From Rhizobiales bacterium GAS188 (lineage in GTDB: Bacteria > Pseudomonadota > Alphaproteobacteria > Rhizobiales > Beijerinckiaceae), in the NCBI GenBank assembly GCA_900104855.1, contig FNSS01000001.1, positions 7,697,001 through 7,761,000 of the forward strand: a stretch of 64,000 nucleotides of DNA, written 5' to 3'. Position numbers and translations under genes: made by a program. The notes beneath the pieces are model-generated. The model had not been told where the DNA came from. It saw nothing but the letters and a program-made list of their open reading frames with translations, and ran no database searches. Shown one piece after another: positions 51,745 through 59,738 of the stretch (the first letter of the stretch is position 1; every line of letters starts with the position of its first letter).

Positions 51745-52968
51745 ATGACGATCCACGCCATCGCAACCGCCGAGACGAACGCCGCCCGGATCGCCGATAT
51801 CGTGCGCCGCCAGCCGAAAGCGCACTCCTTGGACCAGGCGCTCTACAACAGCCCCGAGGCCTTCGCGCATGACATGGAGCGCCTCTTCTTGCGGCACTGG
51901 ATCCTCGCCGGACACGCGTCGAGCGCTCAAAATCCCGGGGATTGGGTTCTCTGTGAAATCGCCGATGAAAGCATCATCATCTTGCGCGGCAAGGACATGC
52001 GGCTCAGGGCCTTCGTCAATGTCTGCCGGCACCGCGGATCGCGGATCTGCAAGGGCTCGTCGGGCCACGCCTCGGTCCTGGTCTGCCCCTATCACGCCTG
52101 GAGCTACAATCTCGACGGGACCTTGCGCGCCGCCCGCTACATGCCGGCCGAATTCGACAAGTCGAAATTCGGCCTGCGACAAGTCCATCTCGAGGTCATC
52201 GAAGGGCTCGTCTTCATCTCGCTCGCCGAAACGCCATTGTCGCTTGACAAGGCGCGCGCCGGCATCTCGGCCGCCTACGGCCCCTATGGCTTCAGCAGCG
52301 CCAAGGTTGCGCATCGGGAAACCTATCACATGGAGGCGAACTGGAAGCTCGCGGTCGAGAACTATCTCGAATGCTATCACTGCACGCCGGCGCATCCGGA
52401 ATATTCAAAACTCCATGCGCTCGAGAAGCCGCTCGGCGAGATCGAGGATCTCAATGCCGCCATGGAGGCGCGCAGCTGCGCGCTCGGCCTCAGCATCCCT
52501 TCGGCCGATCACCGGGTGGGATCGGCAAGCGGCGACGCGTCGATCTTCATCTTCCGCTACGCGCTCTATGACGGCGTCCGGACCGGCGGTCCTGATGGTG
52601 CGCCCGTGGCGCCGCTGATGGGCGCCTTCACCGACTATGATGGGGGCGTCACCTCCGCCCATTTTGCGCCGTCGAGCTTCTTCATCGCCTATAGCGACCA
52701 TGGGGTGCTTTACCGGTTCATGCCGCTCACCCCGTCGAGCACGGCGATGGAAGTCGTCTGGCTCGTCAGGGGCGATGCGAGCGAAGGCGTCGATTACGAC
52801 CTTGATCGGCTCACCTGGCTTTGGCGGGTTACGACGGAAGCCGATAAGCGGATCACCGGGGACAACCAGAAGGGGGTCAACTCCCGCTTCTATGCGCCGG
52901 GCCCTTACGCTCCGGTCGAGCCGAATGTCATCTGCTGGATCGAATGGTATCTCGGAGAAGTGGGCTGA
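51745..52968 (+). CDS. Rieske non-haem iron oxygenase, N-demethylase type (GbcA-like)
   Basis: The 407-residue protein has the Rieske [2Fe-2S] ligands C94-x-H96 (NVCRHRGSRIC) and C114-x2-H117 (VCPYHAWSYN), and the mononuclear iron histidines H212 and H217 in NYLECYHCTPAH. The fold and length match the oxygenase subunit of glycine betaine, stachydrine and carnitine demethylating monooxygenases. A separate reductase is needed and is not next to it. After two DMGDH-like genes, sequential removal of N-methyl groups from betaine or a related quaternary amine is the best reading. Confidence 0.9.
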   Translation: MTIHAIATAETNAARIADIVRRQPKAHSLDQALYNSPEAFAHDMERLFLRHWILAGHASSAQNPGDWVLCEIADESIIILRGKDMRLRAFVNVCRHRGSRICKGSSGHASVLVCPYHAWSYNLDGTLRAARYMPAEFDKSKFGLRQVHLEVIEGLVFISLAETPLSLDKARAGISAAYGPYGFSSAKVAHRETYHMEANWKLAVENYLECYHCTPAHPEYSKLHALEKPLGEIEDLNAAMEARSCALGLSIPSADHRVGSASGDASIFIFRYALYDGVRTGGPDGAPVAPLMGAFTDYDGGVTSAHFAPSSFFIAYSDHGVLYRFMPLTPSSTAMEVVWLVRGDASEGVDYDLDRLTWLWRVTTEADKRITGDNQKGVNSRFYAPGPYAPVEPNVICWIEWYLGEVG

Positions 52969-53036
52969 TGTGACGCAACGCGCCGTTGCGCGGAGGCGGA
53001 GCCGACCACGCAAATTCGACGAGCGCAGACACCTGG

Positions 53037-53060
53037 ATTGCGTCGCTTGCGGCTCGCAAT
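53037..53060. repeat. REP-like palindromic element
   Basis: GGATTGCG and CTCGCAAT, separated by a GC-rich loop with CGTCGC-type bases, resemble the small intergenic palindrome common in Hyphomicrobiales genomes. ATTGCG (53037-53042) pairs with CGCAAT (53055-53060). Only one copy is visible, so the repeat status rests on recollection of the family. Confidence 0.45.
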
Positions 53061-53067
53061 GACATAT

Positions 53068-53088
53068 TCTCCGCGCTTTTTGCGGAGA
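53068..53088. terminator. Hairpin terminator between convergent genes
   Basis: TCTCCGC (53068-53074) and GCGGAGA (53082-53088) enclose GCTTTTT. It lies between the plus-strand Rieske gene and the minus-strand hypothetical gene, so it may serve either. There is no T run after the stem. Confidence 0.45.
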
Positions 53089-53134
53089 TTAGCGGCCCTA
53101 ATCCCCGGAACTCAATCAATCCGCCGCGCCTGAC

Positions 53135-53827
53135 TCACATCTGCGCCGGTTTGGGCTTTTCCCGGCAAAGCGAGATGACCGTTTGCAGGGCCTCTTTCTT
53201 GCTGGCGCCCGATCTATATCCGTATTTGACGAGGCGATGCAGCTCCTCGTTCGTGATGCCTGCATGATCGCAAGCCGGTCGAGCCATTTCCACGAGCCGC
53301 GCCTCGCGCTGAGCCCCTCTCGCGACCATAACCAGCGCGGAGCTCCCTGAGGTTGCGATTGCGGCGACCGCCAACCATGCAATCGCACGCGAATACCTTG
53401 GGCCCTGCCGTGCGCCTTCCCGTGAGCCTTCTTTCGGGCTCCGCTTCCGCTGCACCGCGAAAGGAATTGGGCGCGACCACAAACCCCTCAGCCGAGGCAT
53501 GGCCGGCATCGATCTCGGGAAAGGGGCGGCGGAGGCGGTTGTGATGCCGGCGCGGCGCGACGCCCAAAGGTCGCCAAGCCGAAAATACAGCGTGCGATCA
53601 TCCGGCACGTCGCCGAATCGGGCGAGGATTTTGACGTCCGCCCTCCCGGCGGTCGACGGGCCTCCGGCTTGCGAGAATACAACCGCACCTCGTCCCTGGC
53701 CGGCCAATTGCGAAGCAAGCGACGCCGCGTGCTGCTTGCTGAATACTTTGATTGCGACCTCGGCCCGAAGCCCGCTCGTCTCGGAGCGCGAAAATGCCAC
53801 CACAAAGAATAGGGGGATGTCGGCCAT
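53135..53827 (-). CDS. Hypothetical single-pass membrane protein
   Basis: The 230-residue protein starts MADIPLFFVVAFSRSETSGL, has an alpha/beta-like first ~90 residues (EVAIKVFSKQHAASLASQLA, ADVKILARFGDVPDDRTLYF) and a basic middle. One membrane helix lies near residue 155 (AIAWLAVAAIATSGSSALVM) before a charged C-terminus. I recognise no family. The N-terminal part could be cytoplasmic. Coding status is supported by length and composition, not by a match. Confidence 0.5.
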   Translation of the reverse strand: MADIPLFFVVAFSRSETSGLRAEVAIKVFSKQHAASLASQLAGQGRGAVVFSQAGGPSTAGRADVKILARFGDVPDDRTLYFRLGDLWASRRAGITTASAAPFPRSMPAMPRLRGLWSRPIPFAVQRKRSPKEGSREGARQGPRYSRAIAWLAVAAIATSGSSALVMVARGAQREARLVEMARPACDHAGITNEELHRLVKYGYRSGASKKEALQTVISLCREKPKPAQM

Positions 53828-54188
53828 ACTTCCCGAGCCTCAGCAAAGCCTGGTCAGCATCCAGCTTCGCGTCGGAGCGCGGCTCCAACGCGTCCCATAA
53901 GACGCCTCAAACCATAGTCGACTCCTTTGGCGGACGCCCCCGCGGCCAGCATCCATCGAGCCCGTCGAGCTTTTACAGGCGCGACATTAGGCTGTGCCAA
54001 AATGAAAGTCACGGTCTCGTTAGAAGTCATCCGGAGGAGTTACGCTCCGATGCAATTATGTGCGCATGCATATGAAGTAGCTGGAAAATATAGGCTTAGA
54101 GACGATTGGCGGTATGATAATTGCCCCCAGGCCGATCAACCCAAAGAAACCATTCAAAGTGAGACGGGGGCAAAGATCGGCCTGACCT
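53828..54188. other. Gene-free region upstream of the LuxR-type gene
   Basis: No gene is supported in these 361 bases. The second half (54050-54120) is distinctly AT-rich with TATGATAAT near 54112-54120, a good candidate -10 region for the LuxR-type gene, but I cannot fix a -35. There are also short palindromes such as GTGCGCATGC. Confidence 0.4.
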
Positions 54189-55031
54189 ATGACGCAATTT
54201 CCCTTTGCCACGGTTGTTGTCCACGCATCTCGGGCGCATCGCGAAGGTCTTGTGCGTAGCCTGGGCGCCGCCGGCTTCGACGTCGTCGCTGCGGCCGCCA
54301 GCGTCGGGGAGGTTGCGCTCGGCCTCATTCCGCCCGATCAATCCATCCTGCTCGTTCTGCATGGGAGCGGCGATCAGGATGCCGTGGACGCGCAAATTCA
54401 ACTCTTCAGGGAACATCACCCGTCCGTGCGCATCGCCTTGCTGCATGATCAAGGACAACCGAACAACACCAACATCATCGCCGCCTTCCGGGCAGGCGTC
54501 GACGCTTACTTCGTGGAACCGAGCCCTGGCACTCTCGTCAAAGGCCTCGAATTGGTGATGCGAGGCGGAACGATCCTTTCTCCCAGCGTCTTGCCGTCGA
54601 TACTCCATCACTTCGACGAGGTGATCGCGAGCGGCGGTAAAACACGCAACGAGGTCGCCGGCGAGCCCGAGCGCAAATACACATGGCGGCTATCGAAACG
54701 ACATGAATCCATCCTGCGCTGCTTGCTCGGAGGTTATCCGAATAAGGTCATCGCGAATATACTTGGACTCTCCGAGACCGCCGTCAAAATTCGCGTCAAA
54801 AATACGCTGCGCAAAATTGGTGTTCGCAACCGGACGCAAGCCGCCATGTGGGCGATGAGCAATGAGACGCTCACCGGCAAATTGCATGAAGACGAGGCTG
54901 CTCGCCCGGCGGCTTCGGCGGAGCCTTCGCCTCACGGCAATGTCGTGCCGGGCCAATCGAAATCACCGCGAGATGCGACGACGTCCCCCTCGGATCCTTC
55001 CGAGCTCGCCAAGAGACGACCGAGGCAGTGA
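54189..55031 (+). CDS. LuxR/NarL-type regulator with degenerate receiver domain
   Basis: The 280-residue protein has an N-terminal receiver-like domain (VVVHASRAHREGLVRSLGAA, DAYFVEPSPGTLVKGLELVM) and a GerE/LuxR helix-turn-helix (LSKRHESILRCLLGGYPNKV, LSETAVKIRVKNTLRKIGVR). The phosphorylation Asp expected after the third strand is replaced (ILLVLHGSGDQD has His there), and the conserved Lys is Glu (YFVEP for YLLKD). It is therefore probably not switched by phosphorylation. A 50-residue disordered Ser/Pro/Ala tail ends the protein. No histidine kinase is adjacent. Confidence 0.85.
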   Translation: MTQFPFATVVVHASRAHREGLVRSLGAAGFDVVAAAASVGEVALGLIPPDQSILLVLHGSGDQDAVDAQIQLFREHHPSVRIALLHDQGQPNNTNIIAAFRAGVDAYFVEPSPGTLVKGLELVMRGGTILSPSVLPSILHHFDEVIASGGKTRNEVAGEPERKYTWRLSKRHESILRCLLGGYPNKVIANILGLSETAVKIRVKNTLRKIGVRNRTQAAMWAMSNETLTGKLHEDEAARPAASAEPSPHGNVVPGQSKSPRDATTSPSDPSELAKRRPRQ

Positions 55032-55278
55032 AGGGACGATCGGCTCGCAGAGCCTTCAGGACGGAGAGGCAGCCTCAGTGAAGCAATCGCATGCTCACCG
55101 AAGAGGCCGACCGCCAATGGGGAGCATGGCGACCCGCGGGCGCGCTGACTAAGGATGGACGGCGGACGCTTTGGGCGGGGGCCGCGATATTTACATTCAG
55201 AACTTCAGTTCCCTTTTAGGAATTCGACAGCATTTTGTGTCATTCCAACCCCCGGCGAGTATGAGCGAGAGGCGGGGA

Positions 55279-55470
55279 ATGAAAAAGCACCTGCCTTCCG
55301 GGAGCGACCGAAAGCCGCCCATGGCCGGCGCAGAGCGCACGATCAGCGTTCGGATGAATGAATCCGATCTGCGCTTTATTGACCGATGGATCGTCCAGCA
55401 GCCCGGCTTGAAGCTTTCACGGCCTGACGCCGTCCGCCAGCTCATCGCCGAGGCGCTTGCGCGAAAGTAG
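55279..55470 (+). CDS. Small ribbon-helix-helix-like protein
   Basis: The 63-residue protein ends with AERTISVRMNESDLRFIDRW, then SRPDAVRQLIAEALARK, a beta strand and two helices like Arc/CopG-type ribbon-helix-helix DNA-binding proteins. GGCGGGGA just before 55279 favours this start, though 55261 is also possible. It may be a free antitoxin or regulator; no toxin gene is adjacent. Confidence 0.6.
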   Translation: MKKHLPSGSDRKPPMAGAERTISVRMNESDLRFIDRWIVQQPGLKLSRPDAVRQLIAEALARK

Positions 55471-55517
55471 CCCGCTTACGCTAGGCATTACGCCACATAC
55501 GTGTTGCGATGCCACTT

Positions 55518-56366
55518 TTACTTGAATTGTTTACTACTTGGACCGTTTAGGCAAGCGATGGTTGGCGCGAGGTGATAGCTTGGAGACGTGTGGCAGTGAG
55601 CTGGCGCGTGGAGCGCCGGTCGCCGAGGCGGGGCATGCGAGGGCGGCTCAGTGGGCAAAGTCCTCGAACTCACCGCTGAGCGGCTCGAGTAGAAGGTATT
55701 CGGGAGATGGGCCAGCACATGAGGTTTGGCGGAGCGCTCGGCGATCCCGGGCCGCTCCTTCAGGCCAATCAGGTTCTTCAGGCATTTGAAACCGAGTTCG
55801 ATGCGCCTTCGCAGCAGATGGAGGGCGAGCATATCGGCGTTGGAGAAGGCCTCGGGCGCGAGAGGGGTGACGAGGATCGCGAATATTTCGGCGGCGACCA
55901 TTCCTATCGAGATTTGCCAACGCTCCTTCCGGGCCGCCCGACAGATATCGCATCGCGCAACCAGGGCTGCTTGGCCGGGCGTCTTGGCGACAACCCGACG
56001 GCCAATGGCAGGGCCGCAAATGCGTCCAGCCTTGATCCGCCGATCGATGAGCCCACGCGGCGGCGCCTTGCAGAACTCACCATGCAGATCGAACGGCTCA
56101 TAAACCGTAGGGGACGAGCTCGCATTCTTCCAACCGGCGCTCGCGAGGACATTGGCGCCCACCTCAGCGACTGCGGCTATGCATTTGGACGGCCAATCGC
56201 CTCGATCGCCGATGCGGATCATCCGCAGCAGATCGACGCGCTTTTCGATCATGCGCGCGCGCTTGAAGGCTTTTGTGCCGCGGGCGCTGATCACCGGCAT
56301 CTCATCCCCGCCGAGCCGACTGGCGAAGCTCTGCCAATCCCGGCCCAAAAGCAGTTCCTGGGCCAT
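55518..56366 (-). pseudogene. IS4-family transposase remnant
   Basis: The middle of this minus-strand frame reads VRAEIFAILVT-like then SNADMLALHLLRRRIELGFK and CLKNLIGLKERPG, the C-terminal YREK-region pattern of IS4-family DDE transposases. The Glu of the catalytic triad is present in RRRIELGFK. Beyond AKPHVLAHL the true frame shifts (the alternative frame reads YLLLEPLSGEFEDF), so the end is frameshifted. The N-terminal Asp-bearing part is poorly conserved and the start is lost. It is an old, inactive copy. Confidence 0.7.
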
Positions 56367-56393
56367 CCCATGTCGGAATCAGGAGAGATTCCG

Positions 56394-57092
56394 GTGCACG
56401 CCGCTCATACCGGCGCCAATGGACCTATGTCCGGTGTTCGGCTCGATCTCAGCAGGTCCAGTACGAGCGTCAGCGTTGGAAAGGGCGGCGTCACCCTGAA
56501 TTTCAGCAATCGCGGCGCTGCGCTGACGGTTGGTCTCCCCCGCTCTCGCCTATCCTGTCGACTGCAACTGACATCGAGCCGAATTGTGACGCTTGCGCCC
56601 GTCGCGGATGGGCCCGCTCGATTGGGGTTCGGTCCCGCCATCTTCGCGCTTATGGCCGCCGGCGTGCTGCTGCTTGGGCTTCAAACTGCCCGAAGCTCCC
56701 CGCCCGAGAGCGCACATTTAGCACTGGCGCAGCCCGTGAGCCCGATTGCGCGAAAGCCTGCCACTCGCCTACCACAGCTGGCATTGCCGACGATGAAGCC
56801 CCCCGCCGTTGATCAGAATGCGCCAATTGTCGAGACCGTACAGGTCGCCGCCCCGGCTCAGGAGCACGTCACGACCAGGACGACCACGAATATCAGAATT
56901 CGACCGGGCCAAGCGGCGCCGATTGCTAGAGTTGTGCCGGCCAGGCTCATATTGACCGTTTTCAGGCGAAACGAGGAGTGGATCGAAGTTGGAGGGACCG
57001 ATGCGTGGGGCTGGGTGCATTCGAGCTTGATTACTCCCATCGGCGCGCGGGGCAGGAGGCCCGATGATCGGGAACCCGGCGGGTCCGATTGA
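56394..57092 (+). CDS. DUF4236 domain and SH3b domain membrane protein
   Basis: The 232-residue protein starts with a DUF4236-like repeat segment (GVRLDLSRSSTSVSVGKGG, LNFSNRGAALTVGLPRSRLS), followed by one membrane helix (AIFALMAAGVLLLGLQ) and a Pro/Ala-rich linker. It ends with a bacterial SH3 domain (TTNIRIRPGQAAPIARVVPA, WGWVHSSLI). The SH3 domain would lie in the periplasm and may bind cell wall. The GTG at 56394 is chosen because AGGAGA is 7 bases upstream; the frame is open further into the IS4 remnant. Function is unknown. Confidence 0.65.
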   Translation: MHAAHTGANGPMSGVRLDLSRSSTSVSVGKGGVTLNFSNRGAALTVGLPRSRLSCRLQLTSSRIVTLAPVADGPARLGFGPAIFALMAAGVLLLGLQTARSSPPESAHLALAQPVSPIARKPATRLPQLALPTMKPPAVDQNAPIVETVQVAAPAQEHVTTRTTTNIRIRPGQAAPIARVVPARLILTVFRRNEEWIEVGGTDAWGWVHSSLITPIGARGRRPDDREPGGSD

Positions 57093-57154
57093 CGGCACGC
57101 ATTGGTCGGAGGTCGATTTCCACCAGCTTCCGTAAGGCACAGTGTTCATCACTG

Positions 57155-57571
57155 TTATGTCACCAACCTGAACCCGACGACAGCAAAGCGATGATCGAAG
57201 GTGTATGCAAGCCGAATGCGCGCACGCCCCATGATCACAAAGCCGGTAGCATCGACGGTCGACAGCTTGTGCAGATCCGCGCGCCTAAAGTATTCCCAGG
57301 ATTGCTCCAAATCGTTCAATTCGCAGGGAAGGATTTTTACGATACCGGGCGCATAGATGGATTCCTTGCAAGTCAGCGCCACATCCCGGTTGGCGTTGCG
57401 ATCGAGAAATGTGAATGTCTCGATAACAACGGGAACGGAGGTATGAAGCCTCGCGCCTGCTCCTTGCAACAGGTCCCATTGGTCTCGCGCTTCCCCGTGT
57501 AGCGGATCTCGCGAGAGCGCAAGGGCAATCCATGCCCCGCTATCGACGAAAACCGCCTCCCCTTGCCGCAT
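57155..57571 (-). CDS. PIN-domain ribonuclease toxin (VapC family)
   Basis: The 138-residue protein keeps the four PIN acidic residues: Asp10 (FVDSGAWIAL), Glu51 (VVIETFTFLD), Asp107 (LSTVDATGFVIM) and Asp126 (AYTFDHRF). VapC toxins cleave tRNA or rRNA in the cytoplasm. Its start shares a base with the stop of the antitoxin gene (TGATG), the usual coupled order antitoxin then toxin. Confidence 0.85.
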   Translation of the reverse strand: MRQGEAVFVDSGAWIALALSRDPLHGEARDQWDLLQGAGARLHTSVPVVIETFTFLDRNANRDVALTCKESIYAPGIVKILPCELNDLEQSWEYFRRADLHKLSTVDATGFVIMGRARIRLAYTFDHRFAVVGFRLVT

Positions 57572-57780
57572 CAGGGCTCGTCGTGGACGCTATCGTGCTC
57601 GATGGACGCACGCCTTGGCTCGCCGTCCCAGATAGCCACCGGGCCAGTAGGCTGCGGCTTGAGCACGACCTTGCGGATCGCCTCGCGGACCAGCTCCGCG
57701 ACGCTGCGCCCCGACCGCGCAGCGGCCTTGCGTAGCGCGTCAAGCTCTTCCATGCGGAGATAAACTTGGATCTTTTCCAT
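57571..57780 (-). CDS. Ribbon-helix-helix antitoxin (VapB-like)
   Basis: The 69-residue protein reads MEKIQVYLRMEELDALRKAA, then SGRSVAELVREAIRKVV, a ribbon-helix-helix DNA-binding domain, and a C-terminal acidic tail that should wrap the toxin. The ATG at 57780 is used because further upstream codons belong to the promoter. GTCG/CGAC arms in the upstream 40 bases are a candidate self-operator. Confidence 0.8.
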   Translation of the reverse strand: MEKIQVYLRMEELDALRKAAARSGRSVAELVREAIRKVVLKPQPTGPVAIWDGEPRRASIEHDSVHDEP

Positions 57781-57833
57781 ATGTGTCAGTCTAAAGTCGC
57801 TATTGACGACATCAAGTGATGGATAGCCGCCGC

Positions 57834-58826
57834 TCACTCGACGACGCAGTTGCAGTCGGCAAGGGCTGCGGGGAGCGGCTTGCCCCACTGCTTCAGCTTC
57901 TTGCCGCTGATGAGGACCGCGACATCGGCAGCGATCGGCTTGTAGTTCGGCAGATCAGCGGGCTTTTCGCCGGCGAGCACCCGCGCCGCGATGAGGCCGG
58001 CCTCATGACCGACCTTGGTCCAGGAGACCGTCACGGCGGCGAGAACGAGATGCTCCTGTGCCCCCTGCGGCGAGGAGCTCACGACCGGGATCTTCATGCG
58101 GTCGGCATTGGCGACGATCGCCGGCAGCGCCGGCATCAGCAGGCTCGAGGGAATGGCGTAGATGAAATCCACGCCCTGAAGGGCAGCGACCCGCTGGGGA
58201 ATGTCGCTCACCGCATCGACGCCGACTGCCTTGAACCCGACGCCCGCAGCCTTGGCCGCCGCCTCGGCGATGCTCTTGCCGGCGACGTCATTGGCATCGC
58301 CCGGGTTGTAGAGCAGCCCAAAGGATTTGACGTCGCCCAGAAGCTTCCGGGAAAAGTCGAGCACCGCATCCATCGGCTGCATGTTCGAGGCGCCGACGAA
58401 GCGCGCCGAACCGTGCTGCCAGTCGGGCACGAGGCCGGCCGCCACGGGATCGGTCACGGGAGCGAAAACGATCGGCAGCGCCGGGTTGCGGACGAGCTTG
58501 ACCGCGCCCTGCGTCATCGGCGTCGTGACCGTCAGCATGAGGTCGGGCTTGCCCGATTCGAGCTTCGACAGCACTTGCGCGATCAGCGAAGGGTCGAACT
58601 GGCAGTCGCTGTAGTCATAGGCGACGGATTGCCCCTCGGAATAGCCTTTCTCCGCGAGCGCGGATTTGAACCCTGAGATCACCTGTTCGAGCGAGCCATG
58701 CGGTCCGAAGCTCGCGATCGCGATCTTCTTCGGTTCGCCCGCTGCTGCGGCCGTTGCGACGCACAAGGCGCCGAGCATGGCACCGATGATGGCAAGTCTC
58801 GTCGGGACAAGGCTGCGTCGGGGCAT
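57834..58826 (-). CDS. ABC-type substrate-binding protein (TrpX-like, ABC_sub_bind family)
   Basis: The 330-residue exported protein has a signal peptide (TRLAIIGAMLGALCVATAAA) and the ABC_sub_bind fold: IAIASFGPHGSLEQVISGFK, LPIVFAPVTDPVAAGLVPDW, FGLLYNPGDAND and IPVVSSSPQGAQEHLVLAAV. Family members bind tryptophan, other amino acids or sugars for a permease/ATPase pair that is absent here. The start at 58826 has GGAG upstream. It ends a three-gene minus-strand unit with an aspartate dehydrogenase-type gene and an SDR. Confidence 0.88.
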   Translation of the reverse strand: MPRRSLVPTRLAIIGAMLGALCVATAAAAGEPKKIAIASFGPHGSLEQVISGFKSALAEKGYSEGQSVAYDYSDCQFDPSLIAQVLSKLESGKPDLMLTVTTPMTQGAVKLVRNPALPIVFAPVTDPVAAGLVPDWQHGSARFVGASNMQPMDAVLDFSRKLLGDVKSFGLLYNPGDANDVAGKSIAEAAAKAAGVGFKAVGVDAVSDIPQRVAALQGVDFIYAIPSSLLMPALPAIVANADRMKIPVVSSSPQGAQEHLVLAAVTVSWTKVGHEAGLIAARVLAGEKPADLPNYKPIAADVAVLISGKKLKQWGKPLPAALADCNCVVE

Positions 58827-58852
58827 CGCGCTCTCCGCTGGTTCCGGCTTCC

Positions 58853-59641
58853 TCACACGAAGTCGATGGTGTCGAGCGCGCCGGTCGCCTTCGACAACGA
58901 GCGCAGCGTCGATTGGATCATCTCGGTCCCCGACACGCCGACGGCAGGCTGGCGCTTCACCGTCGAGAGGTAGGAGCCGTCGCGCCCGAAGGCTTCGACC
59001 TCCGCCACCGCGTGATCGAGGCTCGGATCCGCGATCAGGCGCGCCCGGCAACGATCGACGCCGATGGTGGCGAGCGCGCAGGTCACCATGGTGTTGACGT
59101 TGCGCGGGTAAAGCGAGGCGATGCCGCGCACCGGACCGTCATAGAGCACCAGCTCCGAGGTGATCTCGGAGGCCTGCCGGTCGACGCGGGCAAGATCGAG
59201 ATTGCGCGGATGCTTGCGGAAGGTGATCATGACGTCGCGCCACATATGCCGCCACTGGAACAGCGCGTCGGTGCCGACCAGCGCCCCCTGAGGCAGGAGC
59301 AGCTTGTGGCCGCTGCCCGAGGCCGCAGCCAGCAGCGTGTCGCGCAGATCGTCATCCGCGAGCGCCGTGACCGATAGCGGCATGTAGTCAGCGTTCGCGA
59401 GGATCGCCGCTCCGTGCTCGATCGTGATGGCTGGATGGGCGCTCTCGATCACGAGGTCGACGCCGCGCTGCGGCGCCTGTGCGAGGTCGCCGAGCACGAG
59501 ATCAGGCGGCAGCTCGGTGAGCTTTTCCGGCGAGCGGTTCCAGACGAAGCCCAGCTCGAGGCCGGGATAGCGGCCTTGCGTGATCTCTCGCCATAGTGCG
59601 GCGCCGATGAATCCGAAACCGATCAGACCGACGCGCTTCAT
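58853..59641 (-). CDS. Aspartate dehydrogenase-family oxidoreductase
   Basis: The 262-residue protein begins VGLIGFGFIGAALWREITQG, a NAD(P) Rossmann motif, and matches the NadX/DUF108 group (VIESAHPAITIEHGAAIL, KLLLPQGALVGTDALF, RNVNTMVTCALATIG). Family members deaminate L-aspartate to iminoaspartate/oxaloacetate or act as related imine reductases. It lies between the SDR and the binding protein. A role in amino-acid breakdown with the imported ligand is a fair inference. Confidence 0.85.
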   Translation of the reverse strand: MKRVGLIGFGFIGAALWREITQGRYPGLELGFVWNRSPEKLTELPPDLVLGDLAQAPQRGVDLVIESAHPAITIEHGAAILANADYMPLSVTALADDDLRDTLLAAASGSGHKLLLPQGALVGTDALFQWRHMWRDVMITFRKHPRNLDLARVDRQASEITSELVLYDGPVRGIASLYPRNVNTMVTCALATIGVDRCRARLIADPSLDHAVAEVEAFGRDGSYLSTVKRQPAVGVSGTEMIQSTLRSLSKATGALDTIDFV

Positions 59642-59738
59642 GCCGGCATCCGCGCCGCTGACATCATTCGAGATCCCATCCCATTTCCCGACAGCTTGCC
59701 CGGTGGAGCGTTCCTGTCAACGGCAGCGGGTCCGAGCA

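Noticed and set aside
55707-56393. Extended start of the DUF4236-SH3 protein
   Set aside because: These codons are antisense to the IS4 transposase remnant and show no domain.
58827-59051. N-terminal extension of the TrpX-like binding protein
   Set aside because: It overlaps the aspartate dehydrogenase gene, is Arg/Pro-rich, and would hide the signal peptide.
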